A stretch of 41,504 bases of DNA from Acidimicrobiaceae bacterium (GTDB taxonomy: Bacteria > Actinomycetota > Acidimicrobiia > Acidimicrobiales > Aldehydirespiratoraceae), in assembly GCA_026710865.1 (NCBI GenBank), contig JAPOQG010000408.1:1-41504 (forward strand), given 5' to 3'. Shown here piece after piece: positions 23,970 through 30,071 of this stretch. The position numbers and the translations under genes are program-made. Position 1 is the first letter of the stretch. Each line of letters opens with the position of its first letter. The notes below the pieces were generated by a model. The model saw nothing but the letters and a program-made list of their open reading frames with translations, searched no databases and was not told the DNA's origin.

Positions 23970-24074
23970 ACCTCCGCTGCCGGCGCCGGGCCACCGCGTC
24001 TCCCGGGCGACTTGCGGCCTCCGGCAGAGTTCACCGCGGGTTGGCTCGAGCCGCGGCTCGCCCATCGAGCTGAC

Positions 24075-24080
24075 TACAGT
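24075..24080 (+). promoter_or_regulatory. Leaderless-type -10 box of the Wzy-like gene
   Basis: TACAGT is followed by 7 nt (TTGAGGT) and ATG 24088. This repeats the spacing found at 10172, 26691 and 41221. Confidence 0.5.
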
Positions 24081-24087
24081 TTGAGGT

Positions 24088-25458
24088 ATGGGTGTAGCGG
24101 AGCCGCGGTCCGTTTCGCCTTCGGAGGATCGCGGATCGCTGCGGCTGGCATCCTCTCTTCGCGGCTTGTGCACCCGTTCATTGCACGGTTGGCGGGCCGC
24201 CGCGGGCGCAGCGCTGCTGCTGGTCTTCAGCAACGGACCGGTCGTGCGGTTGGCGGGGTGGCTGGACCGGCCGGGGCTCTGGAACGACCCGGCGGTGTGG
24301 CCCTTCTTCGCGGGCGCGGCGGCGGCTTCCGTTGTTCTTGCCTGGGCCGTCTGGCGTCGCGGCGACGATGCCGCAGGCTCCGCCGGCCGCGAGGTCCCGG
24401 CTGGCCGCGCGCTGTCGCGGCTCGCGCTGGCCGTGATCGCGTGGTATTCCGGGGCTGCTGTCGTGTCGAGCCTGTGGAGCGTCTACCCGAGCGCGACGCT
24501 GTGGCGGTCTGTGGTCTATCTGGGCCTGGTCTTCCTGGCTGCGGCGTTGGCCGGCCTCACCGACGACGAGCTGTCGGTGGCCCTCGTCCTGCTGGCGGGT
24601 GTAGCGGTGGCGGGCAGCCTGGCCGTACTTGTGCTGAACCACGATGTCGGCACCGACCGCGACGGCAACTGGACCGGCATGTACGCGAACCGCAACTCGT
24701 TGGCGCCGATGGCCGCCCTCGGGGTGATTGCCGGGCTGCGCTGGCTGCTGAATCGGCCAGGGCCGATGTGCGCTTCCCGGTATCGGCGGGTCTGGGGCGC
24801 GGTGCTGGTGGTGGCAGCGCTGGTGACCATGATCGGTGCAGGCAGCCGCACGGCCTGGTTGGCACTGGCGGCCGCGCTTGCTCTGACCTCGGTATTCGGC
24901 GCGATGGCAGGCGCGTCCCGGCGGCGCAGTTGGCGACCGCGGCAGGCCTGGGTCGCCGCGTCTGGCGCGTCGCTGGTGGCCGTCGGGGTCGGTGTGGCCG
25001 TGGTTGCAGCAGCCTGGAACGTCTCAACGTTTGCTCAGCGGCGGACCATCTGGAGTCTCGTCTGGGACCGGGTGCTGGAGCGGCCCTGGGGCGGTTACGG
25101 GTTCTTCGCCTTCTGGGAGGTGCCCGAGTTGGTTGCCGAGCATGTGCTGCTGGAGCGGGGCAGTGCTCACAACAGCCTGGTCGAGACCGCGCTGGGCCTC
25201 GGTCTCCTCGGCACGGTGCCGTTCGTCGTGCTGATCGTGCTGGCCGCGGTCAACGCGGGCCGCGGCCTCTGGCTGCGTCCATCGGCCGACACCGGGATGT
25301 GGGCCGCAGTGACGGTGTTCGTCCTGTTCGAGAACACCACCGAGAGCTTCGTGCTGTGGTTCTCCCACATCTGGGTGCTGATGGTGGCAGCGTCGCTGCG
25401 CCGAAGCGCCCCCGCGGCCTCGTCGTCGGCAGCCGCGCCCGGTCCGGATCTCACGTGA
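24088..25458 (+). CDS. O-antigen polymerase/ligase (Wzy/WaaL-like), second copy
   Basis: This 456-aa polytopic protein is a close paralogue of 4332-5618, sharing NDPAVWPFF, GMYANRNSLAPMAALGV, GAGSRTAWLAL, QRRTIWSLVWDRVLERPWGG and RGSAHNSLVETALGLGL. About eleven hydrophobic segments flank the large catalytic loop with its Arg and His residues. It is expected to polymerise or ligate a lipid-linked glycan outside the membrane. The ATG is supported by TACAGT seven nt upstream. It is transcribed away from the GH16 fragment and convergently with the next GT2. Having two such genes suggests two polymers, or separate polymerase and ligase roles. Confidence 0.87.
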   Translation: MGVAEPRSVSPSEDRGSLRLASSLRGLCTRSLHGWRAAAGAALLLVFSNGPVVRLAGWLDRPGLWNDPAVWPFFAGAAAASVVLAWAVWRRGDDAAGSAGREVPAGRALSRLALAVIAWYSGAAVVSSLWSVYPSATLWRSVVYLGLVFLAAALAGLTDDELSVALVLLAGVAVAGSLAVLVLNHDVGTDRDGNWTGMYANRNSLAPMAALGVIAGLRWLLNRPGPMCASRYRRVWGAVLVVAALVTMIGAGSRTAWLALAAALALTSVFGAMAGASRRRSWRPRQAWVAASGASLVAVGVGVAVVAAAWNVSTFAQRRTIWSLVWDRVLERPWGGYGFFAFWEVPELVAEHVLLERGSAHNSLVETALGLGLLGTVPFVVLIVLAAVNAGRGLWLRPSADTGMWAAVTVFVLFENTTESFVLWFSHIWVLMVAASLRRSAPAASSSAAAPGPDLT

Positions 25459-25628
25459 GTGAGCGCTCCAACGGTGCGTCGGCGGTGACGGGCCTAGAGG
25501 CTGAGCGGGCGGCGGGCGGGTCCGGCTCATGCGGGCGAGGCCGTGGTCCGAGCGGCCCGCGCGCGCAGTTGACCCGAGCGGGAGTCTCCATGCTGCGACG
25601 CGACGGCCTCGCACCCTCGAGCGCCTCC
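25459..25628. other. Convergent intergenic spacer with a short dispersed repeat
   Basis: These 170 bp separate the stop of the Wzy-like gene from the stop of the leftward GT2. They are very G/C-rich and hold a variant of the short dispersed repeat at 25550-25568 (GAGCGGCCCGCGCGCGCAG). No clear stem with a T-run and no convincing coding frame were found. Confidence 0.5.
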
Positions 25629-26678
25629 TTACGCGCCCGTCCGACGCTCCCGCAGGGTCTTGAGCAGCCGGTTCCGTAGGCGCTGCGGCAGCGCGGCCAG
25701 CATGTCGCGGGTTGGGATAGTGTCGAGCCGCTTGCTGGGGCCGCCGCCGTATTCGAAGTGCTCCTCGGCCAGCCGGCGGGCGTTCAGTCCGTCGAGCACG
25801 AACGGCTGCCGAGACAACTTCTCGATGACCATGGCCCGGTTGCGGTTCCAGACCATCGGGTCGGCCGCGGTCAGAGAGTTCGCGCCATCGCTGCGCCGGT
25901 ATAGAGTCGTCACCTCGTCGACGCAATGAACCCCGAGAACTAGAGCGGCCCGGACCAGCAGGTCCCAGTCCTCGTAGACTGTCAACTGCTCGTCGAAGCG
26001 CAGTCCGAAGCTGTCGAACGCGTGCCTTGGCAGGGCGAGCGAGCAGATGGCTGTCTCGCAGCGCGAGAAGTGCGCAAGCTGGTCGAACCCGGCAGGCGTG
26101 ATGTGATCGACGGGCCCCGCCGGGGTCCGGGGCTCGGCCGTACCGTCGGTCCGCCAGGGCTGCCACGCCGTGCGGGCCCGGATGATCTGCCCCGGCGCGT
26201 CGGCGGCGGCCCGCGCAAAGACTGCGAGCCAGTTGGGTTCGGCCAGGTCATCGTCATCAAGAAAGGTCACGTAATCGCCGTCGGCGGCCTCGACGCCGGC
26301 GTTCAGCGGCCGACTCCGGGAACCTCCTTCGCCCACCGGCAGAACCCGCCAGTCAGCGGGAGCCGCGGCCGCGGCTGCGGCCGCCGCCACGTCGGCCTCC
26401 ACGTCGGCCGCGACTTCGGCGGCGGCATGGACGGCGACGATCGCGTCGAAACTGGTCCATGTCTGCGCGGCCAGCGATTGAAGGGCCTCTCGGAGGGTGC
26501 GGGGGCGGAGACCTTGGGTTCGCAGGATGACCGTGAACGCGGGCACGGCTGGCGCCGGCCTCACTAGCGGGGCCAGATTCTCCGATCCCGACAAGTCCAG
26601 CCCCAGCGTCTCCAGCAGCCTGGCCAGCGGCCCTAGGGATGAGCCCCACGGCTGGGGCACGGCGGTGTGGTCGGCCAC
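25629..26678 (-). CDS. Family 2 glycosyltransferase
   Basis: This 349-aa protein has a single GT2 domain beginning near PAFTVILRTQGLRPRTLREA. YVTFLDDDDLAEPNWL carries the metal-binding acidic cluster, and DEQLTVYEDWDLLVRAALVL the ED catalytic pair. A run of nine alanines in the early part of the domain looks like slippage-prone expansion. The GTG at 26678 is chosen because TACGCT lies exactly 7 nt upstream. An ATG at 26702 with AGGAG two nt upstream is an alternative. It stands alone between a Wzy-like gene and a GT4 remnant. It is likely another sugar-adding enzyme of the surface polymer. Confidence 0.87.
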   Translation of the reverse strand: MADHTAVPQPWGSSLGPLARLLETLGLDLSGSENLAPLVRPAPAVPAFTVILRTQGLRPRTLREALQSLAAQTWTSFDAIVAVHAAAEVAADVEADVAAAAAAAAAPADWRVLPVGEGGSRSRPLNAGVEAADGDYVTFLDDDDLAEPNWLAVFARAAADAPGQIIRARTAWQPWRTDGTAEPRTPAGPVDHITPAGFDQLAHFSRCETAICSLALPRHAFDSFGLRFDEQLTVYEDWDLLVRAALVLGVHCVDEVTTLYRRSDGANSLTAADPMVWNRNRAMVIEKLSRQPFVLDGLNARRLAEEHFEYGGGPSKRLDTIPTRDMLAALPQRLRNRLLKTLRERRTGA

Positions 26679-26685
26679 CTGCACG

Positions 26686-26691
26686 AGCGTA
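26686..26691 (-). promoter_or_regulatory. Leaderless-type -10 box of the GT2 gene
   Basis: TACGCT on the minus strand is followed by 7 nt and then GTG 26678, which is in frame with the glycosyltransferase. The upstream ATG at 26702 would lie ahead of this promoter. Confidence 0.42.
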
Positions 26692-26717
26692 CCCCAGCGC
26701 ATTGCTCCTACGAGTTG

Positions 26718-26777
26718 TCACATACCGATACACGTGCGCGGTGCAAGCAGCGAGGTCGCGTCGACAACCAGCTTCAC
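26718..26777 (-). pseudogene. Remnant of a GT4 glycosyltransferase start region
   Basis: A GTG starts 19 codons encoding VKLVVDATSLLAPRTCIGM and then TGA. This matches the first residues of the GT4 at 20508-21608 (VKLAVDATALLLPRTGIG). Everything downstream is gone. It follows the truncated AbiEii gene by 4 bp, which suggests one deletion or recombination event removed the end of the toxin and most of a glycosyltransferase. Confidence 0.75.
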
Positions 26778-26781
26778 GCGG

Positions 26782-27126
26782 TCACTTCTCGCCGGCGTCC
26801 GCCGCAGAGGGTGTGTCGGCGGGGGGGCCTGCCTGGAGGGGGTTGCTCCGAGTTCCGAGAATGTCGGAGGCGATGGCGTTCTTGACGTCGTCGAGGGACA
26901 CGTCGCCGCGGATGTCGTAGTCCAAGTCCTCGCTGTAACGCCACGGCTCTGGCAGCCAGAGCTTGTGCAGGCAAGTTCCTCCCTTGAGGGCGAGCGAACT
27001 ACCGACAACGGGGTGCTGGGCCACCTCGGCGATCAGCCGTGCGAGCACGAGGTCCTGCTCGATCTCGTGTGGCGACGTCCACGGCACGACGCGCTGCCAC
27101 TCGTCGAGCGCCTTCGAGGGGATCAC
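26782..27126 (-). pseudogene. abiEii: Truncated AbiEii nucleotidyltransferase toxin
   Basis: The 114-aa product keeps only the N-terminal part of an AbiEii protein. LALKGGTCLHKLWL gives the GG-T motif and RYSEDLDYDI the S-x-D-x-D motif. Full-length family members are roughly 250-320 residues, so the Lys/Asp-containing later motifs are missing. A short low-complexity tail precedes the stop. GTG 27126 overlaps the antitoxin TGA by 4 bp, the normal AbiEi-AbiEii arrangement. The core metal-binding residues survive, but the deletion probably removes toxicity. Confidence 0.8.
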
Positions 27127-27974
27127 AGGTCGTGCTCGATCTCGTAGTCGACGATCACCCTCCATCGCCGATCGGTGGGAGCGGTCGCCGCCGGCCGAGT
27201 CGGCGGGGCCTCCTGACCGCACGACAGCGTGACGGTCTGGGCGCCCCTGACGGCCAGTGCCTGCTCCAGCGGCACCAGATCCAGGGGCCGCTCGATCATC
27301 CCGGCAAGCTCGCGACTCATGTAGTCCAGAATGTGCCCGACGCGCTGCACGACGGCCTTCGGGTACATATGTGACACGGCTGTGAGTTCGCCGGCGTCCA
27401 GCAGCCCGAAGGCCTGCATGTCCCCGAGGGTGGTGGCGACGTAGTCGAGCCCACCGCCGAGTTGGGGGCGCTCCACCAGGTCGAGCACGGTCACCTCGGG
27501 AGCGCTGACGGTGACACGGGCACTGCGCCCATACTGCTGGCGACGCACGGGCACCCGGCCCACGCGGGCGCTGCGCACGAACCTCAGGGGCACTCCGCCG
27601 ATCATGCGGTCCCGGCAGTAGGCATCGACCGCGACCTGGAGAATCGGGAGACTGTGATGGCTGGCGCCGTGGACGGCGGCTGCGCTGCGATACGCCACAT
27701 AGTGGCGGTGCCCGAGGTGGGCCATGAGGTCGTCGAGATACTCGGCCGGCGGATGGGCTCCGCGGTGGCGCCACCCCTCCTCCACCGGTGCCCACATCCC
27801 CTTGGTGATCGACACGATCCGGCCCTCGCGGCGGACGGCGGTGAGACAGCGCGACACACGCGCCGGCCGCACCCCCAGCAGTTGAGCGACGCGCTCAGTG
27901 CGCACGAATGTCTCTCCCGACGCGAGGAGGAACTCAGGCAGGTCCAGCGGCTTGATCCTCACCCGCTCGGACAT
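27123..27974 (-). CDS. abiEi: AbiEi-type antitoxin / transcriptional repressor
   Basis: This 283-aa protein has an N-terminal winged helix (FVRTERVAQLLGVRPARVSR, then GRIVSITKGMWAPV). The AbiEi core follows: HYVAYRSAAAVHGASHHSL, IGGVPLRFVR and VSAPEVTVLDLVERPQLGG. AbiEi proteins neutralise AbiEii and repress their own operon by binding inverted repeats. The start is ATG 27974, with TAGGAT 6 nt upstream and a perfect inverted repeat just before that. It is intact although its toxin is truncated. The last 35 residues are Pro/Thr/Arg-rich. Confidence 0.87.
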   Translation of the reverse strand: MSERVRIKPLDLPEFLLASGETFVRTERVAQLLGVRPARVSRCLTAVRREGRIVSITKGMWAPVEEGWRHRGAHPPAEYLDDLMAHLGHRHYVAYRSAAAVHGASHHSLPILQVAVDAYCRDRMIGGVPLRFVRSARVGRVPVRRQQYGRSARVTVSAPEVTVLDLVERPQLGGGLDYVATTLGDMQAFGLLDAGELTAVSHMYPKAVVQRVGHILDYMSRELAGMIERPLDLVPLEQALAVRGAQTVTLSCGQEAPPTRPAATAPTDRRWRVIVDYEIEHDL

Positions 27975-27980
27975 TGGAGC

Positions 27981-27998
27981 ATCCTATCCCTAGAGGGA
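27981..27998 (-). promoter_or_regulatory. abiEi promoter and candidate operator
   Basis: The -10 hexamer TAGGAT (27986-27981) is followed by 6 nt and ATG 27974. Immediately upstream, TCCCTAGAGGGA (27987-27998) has perfect 5-bp arms around two bases. Its position between the expected -35 and -10 sites fits repression by the encoded winged-helix protein. Confidence 0.5.
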
Positions 27999-28082
27999 GG
28001 ATTGTCGCGCCGGGCAGCCGCTCCTCTTCACTTGCCGGTTTCTTCAGCCTCGCTCATCGTCAGACACTCATGAAATATAGTG

Positions 28083-28111
28083 TTGATTATTGCAATATGC
28101 TGGCCTATGGT
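28083..28111 (+). promoter_or_regulatory. Promoter and operator-like palindrome of the Panacea gene
   Basis: TTGATT (28083-28088), a 17-nt spacer and TATGGT (28106-28111) form a good -35/-10 pair in an unusually A/T-rich patch. The perfect palindrome TATTGCAATA (28088-28097) lies between them, where a repressor would block polymerase. The gene begins 45 nt downstream. Confidence 0.55.
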
Positions 28112-28156
28112 TCATTTGCGAGCGAGCGTCCTGCTCAGATCAAGGGGGTGCCAGGG

Positions 28157-28750
28157 ATGGAGACCGTGTCAGAGAGGCTTGAGGCGATCATTGAGCGGCC
28201 GGCTGTGTCGTCGGCTGCGGCGGTGGCGGCCGACATCCGGCGACGGATGCCCGAGGCGGAGGGGGCGCTGCTGCACAAGCTGCTCTACTTCGTGCAGGGC
28301 ACGCATTTGCAGTGGGAGCGCAGGCCGGCTTTCGAGGAGGACCTGGAGGCCTGGCCGCAGGGGCCGGTGGTCGCCTGCCTCTGGCATGCCGAGGCCGACG
28401 GGGCCGCGCCCCAGCCGTGGGAGCCGCTGCCGGAGTCGGTGCACAATGTCGTCACCAGCGTGTTGTGCCACGAGCGCGAGAGCGGCTGCACGGAGTTCTT
28501 CGACGACATCCCCGAACCCGATCCCTGGCACCGGGTCACCGACGGAGGCCGCAACGTCGCCAACCAGTTGATCCCCAAGCAGTTGGTCATCGAGTACTTC
28601 GACATAGAGAGCCCCCTGCTGATCTGGCTGCGCGCCTCTACCGCCGCCGAGCTCGCTGCCTCCGGCCAAGGCGACCGTCCCTTCGTCCCCGACCCGCCCG
28701 GCGCCCGGGAGGCACTTATCGAGAAGTACCTGCCCGGCGAAACGCTGTGA
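28157..28750 (+). CDS. Panacea-domain (SocA/DUF4065) antitoxin-like protein
   Basis: This 197-aa protein shows the Panacea core: LLHKLLYFVQGTHLQWERRP followed by FEEDLEAWPQGPVV. This is the pattern of SocA/GepA-type proteins, which serve as antitoxins to many unrelated toxins. A C-terminal region with ELAASGQGDRPF ends in an alpha-helical IEKYLPG. ATG 28157 follows GGGGG by about 9 nt. The stop overlaps the next start (GTGA), so the neighbour is its likely partner. An in-frame start farther upstream exists but lies before the promoter hexamers. Confidence 0.8.
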   Translation: METVSERLEAIIERPAVSSAAAVAADIRRRMPEAEGALLHKLLYFVQGTHLQWERRPAFEEDLEAWPQGPVVACLWHAEADGAAPQPWEPLPESVHNVVTSVLCHERESGCTEFFDDIPEPDPWHRVTDGGRNVANQLIPKQLVIEYFDIESPLLIWLRASTAAELAASGQGDRPFVPDPPGAREALIEKYLPGETL

Positions 28751-29067
28751 ACTCCCGGCCTTGGCGGACGAACGCCCACGCGCTCATCGACGAGTTCGCC
28801 GATCGCCGCGGCCTGGTCCCTGAGGACATCCGCACGCTCCTCAGTTTCGCCCGCCGCCTGGAGATCGACCCCCTCGACATCTTCGCTCCCAAAGACCACG
28901 TGGGCGAGCACCACTGCAGGATCGGCCCCTCGGCCACGATCGCGGGCCGGGGTCCTGGTCTGCAGCTACCGCATAGACGCGCCGCACCGGTCGGTCGAGG
29001 TGATCTCCTTCTCTCTCCCTCCGGGACGCGCCCGACCCCCTTACAGCGCGTTCGAGGCCCCTATTAG
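28747..29067 (+). pseudogene. Panacea-partner gene, copy A, frameshifted
   Basis: GTG 28747 overlaps the Panacea stop. The frame encodes FADRRGLVPEDIRTLLSFA, RRLEIDPLDIF and DHVGEHHCRIGPSATIAG. A +1 shift near 28945, in a G-rich run, would restore VLVCSYRIDAPHRSVEVISF, which matches copy B. As it stands the frame runs on to 29067 with an unrelated Arg/Pro-rich tail. The corrected C-terminus (rigid strands with Y-R-x-D and R-x-V-x-V-I) looks like the end of a small RelE/ParE-like or related toxin, but I do not recognise a family. A sequencing error could also explain the shift. Confidence 0.6.
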
Positions 29068-29255
29068 GACGTTGAACATCTCCACAGCTGCGTCCGCCGT
29101 CTTGAGGTCGACCCCTTCGACGTCGATGCCAGGACGGACCATGTCGGAGGGCGCTACCGTCGGCTCGGACCGTCTGCCGCCGTTCCCGGACGCGTCCTGG
29201 CGGCCGGCTATCGCAGCGACGCCCCTCCCCGGTCGGTCGAGGTGATCTCCTTCTC
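28987..29255 (+). repeat. 27-bp exact direct repeat pair
   Basis: The 27-mer starting CCGGTCGGTCGAGGTGATCT occurs at 28987-29013 and 29229-29255. It is the most conserved part of the two homologous gene copies and encodes RSVEVISFS in both. The period is 242 bp. Confidence 0.85.
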
Positions 29256-29271
29256 ACCCGACCGGGCGTGA
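29068..29271 (+). pseudogene. Panacea-partner gene, copy B, missing its start
   Basis: The frame encodes DVEHLHSCVRRLEVDPFDV, then DHVGGRYRRLGPSAAVPG and RVLAAGYRSDAPPRSVEVIS, and ends SFSPDRA at TGA 29269-29271. It aligns along its whole length with copy A (DIRTLLSFARRLEIDPLDI, DHVGEHHCRIGPSATIAG). An in-frame TAG at 29065-29067 precedes it and no start codon is present, so it is a truncated tandem duplicate. It shows what the intact C-terminus of copy A should be. Confidence 0.65.
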
Positions 29272-29332
29272 GTCCGAGACCGGACTGGAGATCGGGAGTC
29301 TGCCCCGGCAGGGCCAGCATTCCTTGTCCGAC

Positions 29333-29351
29333 TTGACAGGGGGGGGGGGGG
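29333..29351 (+). promoter_or_regulatory. TTGACA followed by a 13-G tract upstream of the secretion island
   Basis: A consensus -35 hexamer TTGACA (29333-29338) is followed directly by thirteen G residues (29339-29351). The tract would occupy most of a promoter spacer, so slippage would change the -35/-10 distance. I could not find a convincing -10 at the right distance, so the promoter is tentative. The first island gene starts 63 nt after the tract. Confidence 0.45.
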
Positions 29352-29414
29352 TGAATGGCGCATTCCAACGCAGCGGTCGTTTCGCGATCGGCAAAAGGAA
29401 GGAGCAGTTGGACC

Positions 29415-29705
29415 ATGACTGAGATCAAGCTAAGGGCTGGCGAGGCTAGAGAAATGGCGTCCCATGTTCGCCAGGAGGCCAGCGCCGCGACGGACCAGAT
29501 GAACAACCTCCGGTCTCGTCTCAACAGCCTGACCGAATCGTTCACCGGGCAGTCGCAGATGGCGTTCGATGAGGCATTCACCAACTGGAAGAACGGCGCC
29601 GACCAGATGCTGGACGGCCTGACCGGTCTCGGCGACTTCCTGACTGCTGCAGCGAACACGATCGAGGAGACCGATCAGCAGATTGCGTCTCAACTAAGAG
29701 GCTAG
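29415..29705 (+). CDS. WXG100-like (ESX) small secreted protein
   Basis: This 96-aa all-helical protein has the size and pattern of WXG100 proteins. Two helices are joined by a turn containing SFTGQSQMAF at residues 42-51, where the usual W-x-G is F43-T44-G45. The typical A/S-x-x-A-F follows. Trp58 lies in the second helix. The usual C-terminal Y-x-x-x-D/E signal is absent, with AANTIEETDQQIASQL at the end. WXG100 proteins form helical hairpin dimers exported by EccC/EssC machines. ATG 29415 has AGGAG about 10 nt upstream. First gene of the rightward island, so a likely co-secreted partner or substrate. Confidence 0.82.
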   Translation: MTEIKLRAGEAREMASHVRQEASAATDQMNNLRSRLNSLTESFTGQSQMAFDEAFTNWKNGADQMLDGLTGLGDFLTAAANTIEETDQQIASQLRG

Positions 29706-29778
29706 GGCTCAGGCCGCCGCGCCCGTTCGATCGCCGCGCCGGCAACTGTGCCGCAGTGTCTTGAGGTCGTGGGTACGA

Positions 29779-30066
29779 ATGAGTGAGATTCGAGTCGACC
29801 CGCAGTTCCTGACCAACCTCGCCTCGCGTGCCCGCAGAGCTGCGACCGACCTGGAGAACTACACCCGTCACGGCGGATGCCATCTCGATTCTGCACCGAG
29901 CGTCGAGAGCGCATATCGGGAACTCGGCGGGCGCTGGGACCATAGTCGTGGCAAGCTCGTCAAGGAGTTGAATGCCCTTGGCGATGCCATAAGCACTGCA
30001 CGTGAGGCGTTCGTGGTGGCTGATCGATCGTCTGCGGACCAGCTGAGACAGTCCGAGGGTGGGTAG
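29779..30066 (+). CDS. EspC/WXG100-like small helical protein
   Basis: This 95-aa helical protein begins MSEIRVDPQFLTNLASRARR. The I-x-V-D-P-x-x-L pattern is seen in actinobacterial EspC-type ESX proteins. A central loop with GGCHLDSAPSV and WDHSRGKLVKELNALGDAI completes a two-helix arrangement. It lies between the WXG100-like gene and the large candidate effector, suggesting a heterodimer partner or targeting factor for export. ATG 29779 is preferred over an upstream in-frame start because it aligns with family N-termini. The assignment rests on pattern and context. Confidence 0.68.
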   Translation: MSEIRVDPQFLTNLASRARRAATDLENYTRHGGCHLDSAPSVESAYRELGGRWDHSRGKLVKELNALGDAISTAREAFVVADRSSADQLRQSEGG

Positions 30067-30071
30067 CCGTC

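Noticed and set aside
23955..25679. A 574-codon plus-strand frame over the second Wzy-like gene
   Set aside because: It is another frame of the same region, is Arg/Gly-rich and has no membrane segments. The Wzy-like frame has family motifs and a promoter.
26782..27795. A 337-codon frame extending the AbiEii fragment upstream
   Set aside because: The upstream part overlaps the intact AbiEi gene in another frame and has no toxin motifs. GTG 27126 fits the usual AbiEi-AbiEii overlap.
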